Source: Curtobacterium sp. L6-1
GTDB lineage: Bacteria; Actinomycetota; Actinomycetes; Actinomycetales; Microbacteriaceae
Direction of reading: 5' to 3'
DNA: 64,000 bases
Assembly: GCF_018885305.1 (NCBI RefSeq)
Contig: NZ_CP076544.1
Coordinates: forward strand, 806,001-870,000
Shown here: positions 54,605-63,242 of the stretch, piece by piece
Position numbering within the stretch: the stretch's first letter is position 1
Layout: each line of letters begins with the position of its first letter
Notes under the pieces: generated by a model
Database searches by the model: none
Told to the model about the DNA's origin: nothing
What the model saw: the letters and a program-made list of their open reading frames with translations, nothing else
Position numbers and translations under genes: made by a program

Positions 54605-55921
54605 TCACATCTGCGGGTGCCGGTTCACGACGCAGTGCGCGGTGACGTGGAGCACGCCGTCGCGGACGGTGTCGGTGTACGGACCGATGCGCTGCAGTGC
54701 GGTCCAGGCGGCCGGACCGAGGCGCCGGCGGGGGACCCCGCGCGACTCGATGACGACGGGCACGTCCATGGTGTCGTCGCTGACCGGGTGTCCGTCGGTG
54801 CCGACCGGGCCGAGCGTGACGGACACGACGGGGACGCCCGGCTGCTGACTGCGTCCGTCGCCGACCATCTGCCAGAGCGCCTGGAGCAGACCGTCGCGCT
54901 GGGCGGGCGTGAGGTGGCCGGCGAGGGCGCTCGGGTCGGCGACGGCGACGGAGCGGCCCAGGTGGTCGGACTCGGTGATCGCGTGGTACAGCCACGTCTC
55001 GCGTCGGCCCTCGATGAGGTGCAGGCGGAGTTCGGTGGCGAGCGACGCCGCGACCGAGGACGACGCGTCGGACAACGGCAACGGGTCCGAGCCGTTCGCG
55101 ACGGCGTCGAGGAGCTTCTCGGCGGCCAGGTCGAGCCGGGCGAGCTCGTCCGATGCGAGCATGCCGACCGCGAACTGCGGGGCGCCGACGTTGCTCTGCA
55201 CGAGCACGCGGTCGAGTTCCCGCTGCACGAGCTGCCGGAAGCGGTGGACGACGAACAGGGCGATCGACGGCGGGACGATGGTGACCGCGACGGTCGTGAC
55301 GATGCCGGGCAGCGTCGCCGGGGTGAGCGGGGTCGAGACGACGGCGTAGACGACGAACGCCAGGCCGAGGGTGACGATCGCGACGATCACCTCGCGCGCG
55401 GGTCGGAGCGTCGTGATGGGCAGCAGCGCGAAGCCGGCCGCCATCGACGCCGTCGCGGTGTGCCCGACGTCGTGCTGGGGCCAGATCCCGATGAAGTCGA
55501 GCGTGACGATGCAGGCGAGCACGACGCAGATGAGTCCGAAGGCCAGCCCGGTCAGCCGCTCGCCGTACGTGAGGACGGTGGCGAGCACGGCGCTGGCCGC
55601 GACGACGAAGAGCGCCCATGCTGCCGCGGTCGGCCACGGGTTCGCGTAGTCGTCCCAGTGCACGAGGAAGAAGACGATGCCGCCGAGCGCCTCGAGGCCG
55701 GTGAGCACCGCGGCCCCGAGCCCGAGGTGACCGGCGCCGAGCGAGGCGCCGGGCTGGGCAGCCTGCCGGAGCGAGCGCGCCCCGGTGGAGGTGGAGGGGA
55801 GGCCGCGCGCCTGCCGACGGTCGGTGCCCCGGTAGCGCTCACGGGCCTCCCGGCGGGTGCGGGGTGCGCTCTGTTCGCCGGGGAGGCCTCGGCTGATGGT
55901 GTCCTCCGGGACGCCGCTCAC
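54605..55921 (-). CDS. Six-helix membrane protein with degenerate kinase-like cytoplasmic domain
   Basis: 438 residues. An Arg-rich start of about 50 residues, six membrane helices (about 55-225), then a cytoplasmic part. That part has a helical stretch (SDELARLDLAAEKLLDAVAN ... LRLHLIEGRRETWLYHAI) where a DHp domain would be and a mixed region (LTPAQRDGLLQALWQMVGD, VVSVTLGPV, RLGPAAWTALQRIG, VLHVTAHCVV) that follows the strand-helix order of a HATPase domain. The phosphoacceptor HD, the N-box Asn and the DxG of the G1 box are not found. The GTG overlaps the kinase stop by four bases. I infer a pseudokinase partner; it could instead be an unrelated sensor. Confidence 0.7.
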   Translation of the reverse strand: MSGVPEDTISRGLPGEQSAPRTRREARERYRGTDRRQARGLPSTSTGARSLRQAAQPGASLGAGHLGLGAAVLTGLEALGGIVFFLVHWDDYANPWPTAAAWALFVVAASAVLATVLTYGERLTGLAFGLICVVLACIVTLDFIGIWPQHDVGHTATASMAAGFALLPITTLRPAREVIVAIVTLGLAFVVYAVVSTPLTPATLPGIVTTVAVTIVPPSIALFVVHRFRQLVQRELDRVLVQSNVGAPQFAVGMLASDELARLDLAAEKLLDAVANGSDPLPLSDASSSVAASLATELRLHLIEGRRETWLYHAITESDHLGRSVAVADPSALAGHLTPAQRDGLLQALWQMVGDGRSQQPGVPVVSVTLGPVGTDGHPVSDDTMDVPVVIESRGVPRRRLGPAAWTALQRIGPYTDTVRDGVLHVTAHCVVNRHPQM

Positions 55922-57075
55922 CGCGGTGCCTCGAGGACGACGGTGGTGCCGGAACCGGGGGCGGAGAACAGGCGGGCGTCGCCGCCGACCTCGCGGAGAC
56001 GGTTGACGACGCTCTCCTTGAAGCCGAGTCGTTCGGAGCCGACGGCGTCGAGCTCGAAGCCGACGCCGGAGTCGGTGACCATCGCGCGGACCATCGCCTC
56101 GTCGTGCACGATCGTGACGTGCGCCTCGGGCACCCCGGCGTGGCGGCGGACGTTCTCGAGGCACTCGCCGAGCGCCAGGAGGAACGCGTCGAGGACGTGC
56201 TTGGGCAGGAGGACCTGTCCGGTGCCGTGCCAGGCGACCTCGAGCCCCATCCGACCGAAGCGCTGCTTGACGGACTCGAGCGTCTGCCCGAGGGGCGACT
56301 CCTCGGTGCGGGTGAGCGAGTAGTCGCCGGACTGCTGTGGCTGCGGGGTGGCACCGAGCCGCAGGTGGCGCAGGAGGCGGGCGTCCTCGGCGGCCTGCTC
56401 GCGCATCGCGTGCTCGGACACGCCGACACCGGAGTGGGCGAGCAGGGTCAGGGTCGCGAGCACCGTGTCGTGCAGGAGGCGTGCACCCTGGCGACGCTGC
56501 GCCTCGGTCTCGCTCGCCTGGCGTTCGGCACGGTGGGCGGTGCCGATGCTGTAGATGCGGCGGGCGACGCGGGGGATGCTCCGGCTGATCCACACCGCGA
56601 TGACCGCGATGAGCACCCATCCGAGCAGGACACCGCTGACCGGGGCGGCGAGGACGGTGCCGCTCGCCCAGCTCACCAGGGCTGCGGAGACCACGCCGGC
56701 GGCGACGGTCAGCCCGAGGCCGACCGGGTGTCCGCGCTGGGCCATGAGCAGCGAGGCGAGGCCGCCACCGGCGAGTGGCACGAGGGCGCTCGCGATGACG
56801 GCGCGGTCGTCGGCGGCGACGGCGGTGGTCAGCAGCGCGACGGCGCCGAGGCCGCTCAGGATCGTGGCGGCCGTCCACCACGTCGAGCCGTTCCAGCCGA
56901 AGGCGATGAGCGATCCGACCATGACGGCGATGCAGGCGAACCCGGCGACCAGGGGGAGCGCGGGGACGGCGAGGGACGAGGCGACGCCGACGACGCTCAC
57001 GAGCGCGCAGACGACACCCACGACACGGGTCGTCGACCGGAGGAGGCGGTCGCGTTCCTGCGCGAGGAGTTCCAT
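55918..57075 (-). CDS. DesK/NarX-like sensor histidine kinase
   Basis: 385 residues from ATG 57075 (an upstream ATG at 57159 would add 28 low-value residues). Six membrane helices (about 20-180) precede a HisKA_3 domain with the phosphoacceptor in RLLHDTVLATLTLLA (about residue 217), then a HATPase with N-box LGECLENVRRHAG and G-box VTDSGVGFELD ... ERLGFKESVVNRL, GSGTTVVLEAP. It should phosphorylate the regulator encoded downstream. The stimulus is unknown. First gene of the operon. Confidence 0.9.
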   Translation of the reverse strand: MELLAQERDRLLRSTTRVVGVVCALVSVVGVASSLAVPALPLVAGFACIAVMVGSLIAFGWNGSTWWTAATILSGLGAVALLTTAVAADDRAVIASALVPLAGGGLASLLMAQRGHPVGLGLTVAAGVVSAALVSWASGTVLAAPVSGVLLGWVLIAVIAVWISRSIPRVARRIYSIGTAHRAERQASETEAQRRQGARLLHDTVLATLTLLAHSGVGVSEHAMREQAAEDARLLRHLRLGATPQPQQSGDYSLTRTEESPLGQTLESVKQRFGRMGLEVAWHGTGQVLLPKHVLDAFLLALGECLENVRRHAGVPEAHVTIVHDEAMVRAMVTDSGVGFELDAVGSERLGFKESVVNRLREVGGDARLFSAPGSGTTVVLEAPR

Positions 57076-57255
57076 CGTTGGTCCTGGCTGTTCCTGGTTC
57101 GGGAGAGCAGTGTTCTGGGGGAAACCGAGCACGGTTCGACACCGCGTCTCCTGCATCATTCCACGGGCGACACCCGTTGTGGGGCCTTCGGCGCGCGGGG
57201 GCCGACGGATCGGTCTGCCCGTGTCCCACGTTCCGGGGACACGCGCGCACCCCGT

Positions 57256-58455
57256 TCAGTCGAGGAGGCGCCGCAGGTGCGCGCCGACGGCCTCGTGTTC
57301 GATGAGGAAGCCGTCGTGACCGAACTCGCTCGTGATCACGGCGGACCGGTCGCCGTCCAGCGTGTCGCGCACCCCGGAGGCGATGCGGTGCTGGTCCTCG
57401 ACCGGGAACAGGCGGTCGCTCGACACCCCGACGACGAGAGTCCGGGCGGTCACGCGGGCCAGTGCTGCGTCCACCCCGCCGCGGCCGGCACCGACGTCGT
57501 GGGAGTCCATCGCGTGCGTGAGCGCCACGTACGAGGCGGCGTCGAACCGGCGGGTGAACTTGTTGCCGTGGAAGTCCAGGTAACTCTCGACGGAGAACCG
57601 GCCGTCGTCGCCGAGGGGGGAGACGTCGCTCTGCCACGACCGGGCGAAGCGACCGTTCAGCTCGTCGGGCGCGCGGTAGGTCATCAGGGCCATCCGCCGT
57701 GCGAGCGCCAGCCCACGGTGCGGGCCCTCGCCGGGCTCGGCGTCGTGGTGGTCGCCGCCGGCGAAGCCCGGGTCCATCTGGATCGCGGCACGCTGCAGCG
57801 AATTCGCGGCGATCTGGTCGGCGGTGGTCTGCGCCGTGGTCGCGAGGACCGCCAGGCGTGCGACGCGCTCGGGCTGGGTCACCGCGAGCTCCAGCGCGTG
57901 CATGCCGCCCATCGACCCGCCGACGACGGCCGCGAACCGGTCGATCCCGAGCCGGTCCGCCAGGCGTCCCTGCGTCGCCACCTGGTCGCGGACCGTGACG
58001 AACGGGAACCGCGAGCCCCACTCGACCCCGTCCGGCGCCACCGACGACGGGCCGGTCGTGCCCTGGCAGCCGCCGAGCACGTTCGGCGCGATGACGAAGA
58101 ACCGGTCGGTGTCGATCGCGAGACCGGGCCCGACGACGTCGCCCCACCACCCGGCGGTGCGGTGCCCCGGCCCCGGCGGCCCCGCCACGTGGGAGTCGCC
58201 GGTGAGGGCGTGGAACACGAGGACCGCGTTGTCACGGTCGGGCGACAGGGTGCCCCAGGTCTCGTAGGCGACCCGGACGGCGGGGATCCGGCCGCCGCGG
58301 ACGAACTGCTCGCCGAGGTCCTCGAACCGACGTGCGCCGACCGGGTCGCCGGGACGCCAGGCGCCGGTGACGGGCGGCTTGCCGATGGTGCCGAGTTCGG
58401 CGCCGGGCACCAGGGTGGACGGCACGGAGTCCTCGGGGGTCGTCTGCCAGTCCAT
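57256..58455 (-). CDS. metX: Homoserine O-acetyltransferase
   Basis: 399-residue alpha/beta hydrolase-fold enzyme that acetylates L-homoserine for methionine synthesis. Catalytic triad: Ser in VVGGSMGGMHALE (about residue 165), Asp in GVSSDRLFPVEDQH and His in EFGHDGFLIEH; substrate loop NVLGGCQGTTGPSS is intact. GGGAGG lies 11 bases before ATG 58455. Downstream of the sulfhydrylase in the same direction, so the two are a natural methionine operon. Confidence 0.95.
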   Translation of the reverse strand: MDWQTTPEDSVPSTLVPGAELGTIGKPPVTGAWRPGDPVGARRFEDLGEQFVRGGRIPAVRVAYETWGTLSPDRDNAVLVFHALTGDSHVAGPPGPGHRTAGWWGDVVGPGLAIDTDRFFVIAPNVLGGCQGTTGPSSVAPDGVEWGSRFPFVTVRDQVATQGRLADRLGIDRFAAVVGGSMGGMHALELAVTQPERVARLAVLATTAQTTADQIAANSLQRAAIQMDPGFAGGDHHDAEPGEGPHRGLALARRMALMTYRAPDELNGRFARSWQSDVSPLGDDGRFSVESYLDFHGNKFTRRFDAASYVALTHAMDSHDVGAGRGGVDAALARVTARTLVVGVSSDRLFPVEDQHRIASGVRDTLDGDRSAVITSEFGHDGFLIEHEAVGAHLRRLLD

Positions 58456-58521
58456 GGTGCGTCCATCCTCCCTGGAGGCGCGGCTCGTCGCCGCCGTGTT
58501 ACGTCGCCTCGGCCGGGTGGA

Positions 58522-59853
58522 TCAGGCGCGGAGACCCGCCTGCGCGACCGCGCGCGCGGCGGCGAGCCCCGCCTCCAGGTCGGCCTTGAGGTCCTCGACG
58601 TTCTCGATCCCCACCGACAGGCGCACCAGGCCCGGGGTGACGCCGGTGGTGAGCTGCTGCTCGGGCGTGAGCTGCGAGTGCGTGGTCGACGCCGGGTGGA
58701 TGACGAGCGAACGAACGTCGCCGATGTTCGCCAGGTGCGAGAACAGCTGCAGGTTGTCCACGAGTGCGCGACCCGCGTCCACACCGCCCTTGAGCTCGAA
58801 GGACAGCACGGCCCCGACCCCGCGGGGCGCGTACTTCGTCGCCGCCGGGTACCACGGGCTCGTCGGCAGGCCCGCGTAGGCGACCGTGGCGACGTCGGGG
58901 TGACGGTCGAGCCACTCCGCGATCTCCTGCGCGTTCGACACGTGCCGTTCGATGCGCAGGCTCAGGGTCTCGATGCCCTGCAGGAGCGCGAACGCGGTGT
59001 CCGGGGAGTTCGAGGCGCCGAGGTCGCGGAGGAGCTGCACGCGGGCCTTCACGACGTACGCCAGGGCGTCGCCGACCGCCTGCGAGAACACCGCCCCGTG
59101 GTACGAGGGGTCCGGGGTGCTGAACTCCGGGAACCGTTCGGCGTGGTCGGACCAGGCGAACGAGCCGCCGTCGACGACGACCCCGCCGATGACGGTGCCG
59201 TGGCCGCCGAGGAACTTCGTCGCCGAGTGCACGACGATGTCGGCACCGTGCTCGAACGGGCGGATGAGGTACGGCGTCGCGATGGTGTTGTCGACGATGA
59301 GCGGCACACCCGACTCGTGGGCGACGCCCGCGACCGTCTCGATGTCGAGGACGTTGATGCGCGGGTTGCCGATCGTCTCGGCGAAGAACAGCTTCGTGTT
59401 CGGCCGGACCGCGCGGCGCCACTCTTCGGGGTCGTCCTGGTCCTCGACGAACGTCGTCTCGATCCCGAGCTTGGCGAGCGTGTACTTGAACAGGTTGTAG
59501 GTGCCGCCGTAGATCGACGACGACGACACGATGTGGTCGCCGGCACCCGCGATGTTGAGCACCGCGTAGGTCTCCGCCGCCTGGCCGCTCGACACGAGCA
59601 GCGCGCCCGTGCCGCCCTCGAGCGCCGCGATGCGCTGCTCGACCACGTCGTTCGTCGGGTTCATGATGCGCGAGTAGATGTTGCCCGGCTGCGCGAGCGC
59701 GAACAGGTCCCGCGCGTGGTCCGAGTTCTCGAACACGTACGACGTCGTCTTGTAGATCGGCGTCGCCCGGGCACCGGTCGTCGGGTCCGGAGCGGCGCCG
59801 GCGTGCACCTGGGTCGTCTCGAACCGCCAGGCGGCTGCGTCGTTCGTGGTCAT
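58522..59853 (-). CDS. metY: O-acetylhomoserine sulfhydrylase
   Basis: 443-residue PLP enzyme. FETTQVHAGAAPDPTTGARA start, SSGQAAETYAVLNI, PLP Lys in VVHSATKFLGGHG (about 213), STTHSQLTPEQQ and LSVGIENVEDLKADLE at the end. It takes O-acetylhomoserine, the product of the adjacent metX, plus sulfide to homocysteine. ATG 59853 has AGGAG six bases upstream, in a leader of about 75 nt. The paralogue at 17699-19192 shares the core but has an added tail and other neighbours. Confidence 0.95.
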   Translation of the reverse strand: MTTNDAAAWRFETTQVHAGAAPDPTTGARATPIYKTTSYVFENSDHARDLFALAQPGNIYSRIMNPTNDVVEQRIAALEGGTGALLVSSGQAAETYAVLNIAGAGDHIVSSSSIYGGTYNLFKYTLAKLGIETTFVEDQDDPEEWRRAVRPNTKLFFAETIGNPRINVLDIETVAGVAHESGVPLIVDNTIATPYLIRPFEHGADIVVHSATKFLGGHGTVIGGVVVDGGSFAWSDHAERFPEFSTPDPSYHGAVFSQAVGDALAYVVKARVQLLRDLGASNSPDTAFALLQGIETLSLRIERHVSNAQEIAEWLDRHPDVATVAYAGLPTSPWYPAATKYAPRGVGAVLSFELKGGVDAGRALVDNLQLFSHLANIGDVRSLVIHPASTTHSQLTPEQQLTTGVTPGLVRLSVGIENVEDLKADLEAGLAAARAVAQAGLRA

Positions 59854-59938
59854 CTGGAGCTCCTGTCCGTCGCCGTGCTCGTCGGGTCGACACGAACGCG
59901 GGGGCCGGGAGAACCGCCGCGTCTGTCCGTCGCCCGTC

Positions 59939-59944
59939 ACGCTA
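59939..59944 (-). promoter_or_regulatory. -10 box for metY-metX
   Basis: TAGCGT on the minus strand, about 85 bases before the metY ATG. The leader has no recognisable SAM riboswitch fold. Confidence 0.45.
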
Positions 59945-60027
59945 CGCAGGTGGCCGGGCCGGCACCAGCGCGACCGACCCCGGACGTAACGCGGCACCGT
60001 CGCGCGGCCACGCCCCGCCCGCGTCCC

Positions 60028-60104
60028 GTGCTGGTCCGCCGCACCGGGTCCTGGTCCGCCGCCTCGGTCGCGTGCCGGTCCGCGGTCCTGTACCGGTCCG
60101 CAGC
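60028..60104. repeat. Four imperfect direct repeats in the metY-AraC divergent gap
   Basis: GTGCTGGTCCGCCGC, GTCCTGGTCCGCCGC, GTGCCGGTCCGCGGT and GTACCGGTCCGCAGC start at 60028, 60048, 60072 and 60090. They may be binding sites for a regulator of either gene. Confidence 0.6.
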
Positions 60105-60137
60105 ACGCACGCCGGTGCACCGCGCCGCCGGATGACC

Positions 60138-60143
60138 TACAGT
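60138..60143 (+). promoter_or_regulatory. -10 box for the AraC-family gene
   Basis: TACAGT nine bases before the ATG at 60153, probably leaderless. Confidence 0.45.
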
Positions 60144-60152
60144 CGTGGCGTC

Positions 60153-61139
60153 ATGCACGCTCGCCCACCCAGGACCCCGGACCACGGTCCGGCCGCGGAA
60201 CCGCCCGCGGTGCGCCGCGACGACGTCGCCGGCCGCGACCTCGACGAGGCCGTCGGGTTCTACGAACGGGTGCACGAAGCCCACCGCATCCGCCTCACCG
60301 CGGACCCCGACCGGCCGTTCGGCTTCCGGTTCCGCGCCGTCGGCGACGACCGGCTCCGCCTGCGCAGCTCCGCCCTGGCCGCCGACCGGTGGGGACGCAT
60401 CGAACCGGTGGGCCGGTACCTCGTCACCTGGGCCCACGACGGGCAGGTGGTCTTCGACGCCGACACCGACGACGAACTCGTCGTGGCGGCCGGCCTGCCC
60501 GCTGTCTACCCGACCGGCCGCCCGTTCACCTTCGCCACCCCGGCCGGCGTGACGCTGCACACGATCGACCTGGCCGCACGACCGCTCGAGGAACTCCACG
60601 CCGCCCGCACCGGCGACGGCGTCCATCCGCTGGTCTTCGGCCGGCACGCCGACCCCGACGGGCTCCGGGCACTGCGGGCGATCCTGGCCACCGCAGCCCC
60701 CCTCCTGCTCGACACCGAGACCGACCGCCTCGAACGCACCCGACTCGTCGACGCCGTCAGCCGACGCCTCCTCGACGCCTTCGTGCCGACACCCGGCGCA
60801 CCGCGGCACGCGGGCCACCCGACGAACGTGGCCCGGGCACTCGACCACATCGACGCGCACCTCGCCGAACCCCTCACCGCCGCCGACCTCGCGCAGGCCG
60901 CCGGGCTCAGCCAACGCGGACTCCAGCAGGCCTTCAGTCGCAACGACCTGCCGACTCCGCTCGAGGCACTCCGCGAAGCCCGACTCCGCCGGGCCCGCGC
61001 CGCGCTCGCCGACGCGCGACCCGGCGAGGTCAGCATCGCCGCGATCGCCCGGGCCTGCGGCTTCTCGCACCTCGGACGGTTCGCCGGCTACTACGCCGAG
61101 CGGTTCGGGGAGCTCCCGAGCGACACGCTCCGCTCCTGA
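60153..61139 (+). CDS. AraC-family transcriptional regulator
   Basis: 328 residues. N-terminal beta-rich domain of the AraC_binding_2 type (RDLDEAVGFYERVHEAHRI onward, about 15-190), C-terminal double helix-turn-helix (ALDHIDAHLAEPLTAADLAQ, AGLSQRGLQQAFSRND, and IARACGFSHLGRFAGYYAER). The second helix-turn-helix is well conserved. Divergent from metY with four repeats between them, so methionine or sulfur genes are candidate targets; that link is not proven. Confidence 0.9.
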   Translation: MHARPPRTPDHGPAAEPPAVRRDDVAGRDLDEAVGFYERVHEAHRIRLTADPDRPFGFRFRAVGDDRLRLRSSALAADRWGRIEPVGRYLVTWAHDGQVVFDADTDDELVVAAGLPAVYPTGRPFTFATPAGVTLHTIDLAARPLEELHAARTGDGVHPLVFGRHADPDGLRALRAILATAAPLLLDTETDRLERTRLVDAVSRRLLDAFVPTPGAPRHAGHPTNVARALDHIDAHLAEPLTAADLAQAAGLSQRGLQQAFSRNDLPTPLEALREARLRRARAALADARPGEVSIAAIARACGFSHLGRFAGYYAERFGELPSDTLRS

Positions 61140-61151
61140 CGCCCGAGCCGA

Positions 61152-62261
61152 CTACCGGCGGGGCGCCTGCTCGGCCGGGTCCCGACGGAACAACCACGAC
61201 ACGTCGGGCTCCAGGAGCCACCGCATCCCACGCCGCACGAAGGGCTGCGCCAGGAACAGGCTCACCCCGCACGCCAGCAGCACCATGACGAGCACGTACG
61301 GCCACGCAGAGTGCTCACCCGCCAGCACGCCCGACTCGCGGATCGGGTAGAGCACGAACGTGTGCAGCAGGTACACGTACATCGTCGCGGCACCGAACTT
61401 CGTCAGCCACACGGTCCGCCGGGGCACCAGGAGCAGGAACGCCGCGGTGAGCGCCGCCGCGAACACCATCAGCCCGAAGCGGACCCCACCGGCCCACCAC
61501 GTGTCCTCGCCGAGCCCGGAGTACGAGTCGTCGTAGAAGAACCAGTGGTGCAGGTCGAACTCCTCGAACTGCGGGGTGAACAGCACGCACGCCGCCGCCC
61601 ACAGCGCGAACACCACCGCCGCGGCCACTCGCACCCGGACCACCACGCGACGCGGCGCCTCGTACCACCGGTCGAACACGCCCCACTGCTTCACCTGCCA
61701 CCCGAGCAGGAAGAACGGCAGCAGGCTGATCGCCCGCGACAGGGACAGCGTCGAGTCGACGTTGTCGAAGTACCCCACACCGATGCTCAGCACGACCGCC
61801 CACGCCAGCGGCCACCGCAGCTGCGCCAGGTACGGCAGGATCAACCGGAAGATCCCCAGCGCGAGCAGGAACCACAGGGTCCACGTCGGCTTCGTCGGGT
61901 TGAACTCCTTGCCGCCCTCGACGATCGCCTGCACCACGGTCCAGATCGTCTGCATGACGATGTACGGCACCACGATGTCCGTGAACGTCCGCCGCATCCG
62001 CTTCGCCGTCGGGGTGTCCGCCGACGAGAAGTAGCCGCTGATCACCCCGAACGCCGGCATGTGGAACGCGTAGATGAACGTGTACAGCGCCAGGGCGTGC
62101 TCGCTGCCCGCCGTCTGCCGCTGGATCGCGTGACCCACCACCACCAGGGTCACCGCGATGAACCGCGACGTGTCCCACATCGGGATCCGGCGCTTCGCCC
62201 GGCCCGCCTCGAGCGGCTCGGCCGGTGCCGTGGGCGCGGGAGGCGCGGCGTCCGTCGTCAT
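61152..62261 (-). CDS. Acyltransferase 3 family membrane protein (OafA/YrhL-like)
   Basis: 369 residues with about ten membrane helices. N-terminal IPMWDTSRFIAVTLVVVGHAI carries the catalytic-type His of the family, and FHMPAFGVISGYFSS follows. Members O-acetylate surface polysaccharides or antibiotics. ATG 62261 is seven bases from a TAACGT box and is leaderless. The related surface-polysaccharide locus is 34 kb away, so no clear link. The SGNH domain of larger OafA proteins is absent. Confidence 0.88.
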   Translation of the reverse strand: MTTDAAPPAPTAPAEPLEAGRAKRRIPMWDTSRFIAVTLVVVGHAIQRQTAGSEHALALYTFIYAFHMPAFGVISGYFSSADTPTAKRMRRTFTDIVVPYIVMQTIWTVVQAIVEGGKEFNPTKPTWTLWFLLALGIFRLILPYLAQLRWPLAWAVVLSIGVGYFDNVDSTLSLSRAISLLPFFLLGWQVKQWGVFDRWYEAPRRVVVRVRVAAAVVFALWAAACVLFTPQFEEFDLHHWFFYDDSYSGLGEDTWWAGGVRFGLMVFAAALTAAFLLLVPRRTVWLTKFGAATMYVYLLHTFVLYPIRESGVLAGEHSAWPYVLVMVLLACGVSLFLAQPFVRRGMRWLLEPDVSWLFRRDPAEQAPRR

Positions 62262-62268
62262 CCTCCGC

Positions 62269-62274
62269 ACGTTA
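62269..62274 (-). promoter_or_regulatory. -10 box for the acyltransferase gene, leaderless
   Basis: TAACGT on the minus strand, seven bases before the ATG at 62261. Confidence 0.5.
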
Positions 62275-62300
62275 CCGTCCGCGCGGGCCGCCGGTGTCGG

Positions 62301-62306
62301 TAGCGT
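62301..62306 (+). promoter_or_regulatory. -10 box for the short-chain dehydrogenase gene
   Basis: TAGCGT 71 bases before the ATG; a GAGGAG ribosome binding site lies four bases before the start codon. Confidence 0.4.
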
Positions 62307-62377
62307 TGGCGACCGGACGCCCGTCCCCACCGGCCGTCCGCACGGACACCCGTGCACACGGACCATCGAGGAGCATC

Positions 62378-63154
62378 ATGACCACACGTCGCGCCGTCGT
62401 CACCGGAGCCAGCTCGGGCATCGGGGCCGCCACCGTCCGCCTCTTCCGCCAGCACGGGTGGGACGTCCTCGCCGTCGCCCGCCGTGCCGACCGACTCGAG
62501 GCGCTCGCCGCGGAGACCGGGGCGGACACCCTGGTCGTCGACGTCACATCGGACGCGGACGTGTCGGCGCTCGCCGCACGGGTCGACGCACTCGGGGGCG
62601 CGGACGTGCTCGTCAACAACGCCGGGGGAGCGTTCGGCTCGGCCTCGATCGAGGAATCGAGCACCGACGACTGGCGGGCGATGTTCGAGGTGAACGTCCT
62701 CGGCACGAAGCGCGTCACGGCGGCACTCCTGCCCGCGCTGCGTCGGCGGGCGGCGGAGACCGGCGGTGCGGACGTCGTCACCGTGACGAGCACCGCGGGC
62801 TTCGTCACCTACGAGAACGGCGGGGGCTACGTCGCCGCGAAGCACGCCGAGCACGCCCTGGTCGGCGTCCTGCGGCTCGAACTGAACGGCGAACCGATCC
62901 GCGTCGTCGAGATCGCGCCCGGCATGGTGAAGACCGACGAGTTCTCCCTCGTGCGCTTCGGCGGCGACGCCGACAAGGCGGCCGCGGTCTACGACGGGGT
63001 GGAGGCGCCGCTCGTCGCCGACGACGTGGCCGAGGCGATCGTGCACGCCGTCGAGCTGCCCGCCCACGTCAACCTCGACCTCGTCACCGTCCGGCCGGTG
63101 GCCCAGTCGGCGCAGCACAAGACCGCCCGCGGGCCGCTCACCCCGAAGCTGTAG
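62378..63154 (+). CDS. Short-chain dehydrogenase/reductase
   Basis: 258-residue classical SDR. NAD(P) site VTGASSGIGAATVRL, VNNAGGAFG, Ser in VTVTSTAGFVTYENG, and the catalytic Tyr-Lys in GGGYVAAKHAEHA. An Arg-Arg pair after strand two (AVARRADRL) favours NADPH. Closest to the YdfG-like serine or 3-hydroxy acid dehydrogenases, but substrate is unknown. ATG 62378 is supported by GAGGAG. Confidence 0.9.
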   Translation: MTTRRAVVTGASSGIGAATVRLFRQHGWDVLAVARRADRLEALAAETGADTLVVDVTSDADVSALAARVDALGGADVLVNNAGGAFGSASIEESSTDDWRAMFEVNVLGTKRVTAALLPALRRRAAETGGADVVTVTSTAGFVTYENGGGYVAAKHAEHALVGVLRLELNGEPIRVVEIAPGMVKTDEFSLVRFGGDADKAAAVYDGVEAPLVADDVAEAIVHAVELPAHVNLDLVTVRPVAQSAQHKTARGPLTPKL

Positions 63155-63230
63155 CGACGGCCCGACCGACCCGGACACCCCGCAGCGCCCGGGTCGTGCC
63201 CGCGGGTCGCGGCGGGCGCGTCCCTGCCGG

Positions 63231-63236
63231 TACCGT
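63231..63236 (+). promoter_or_regulatory. -10 box for the phosphoribosyltransferase gene, leaderless
   Basis: TACCGT six bases before the ATG at 63243. Confidence 0.5.
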
Positions 63237-63242
63237 GGGCGG

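Noticed and set aside
59854..60027. SAM riboswitch in the metY leader
   Set aside because: Looked for a conserved stem set and AUG-region pairing on the minus strand; the short leader shows only weak GC hairpins.
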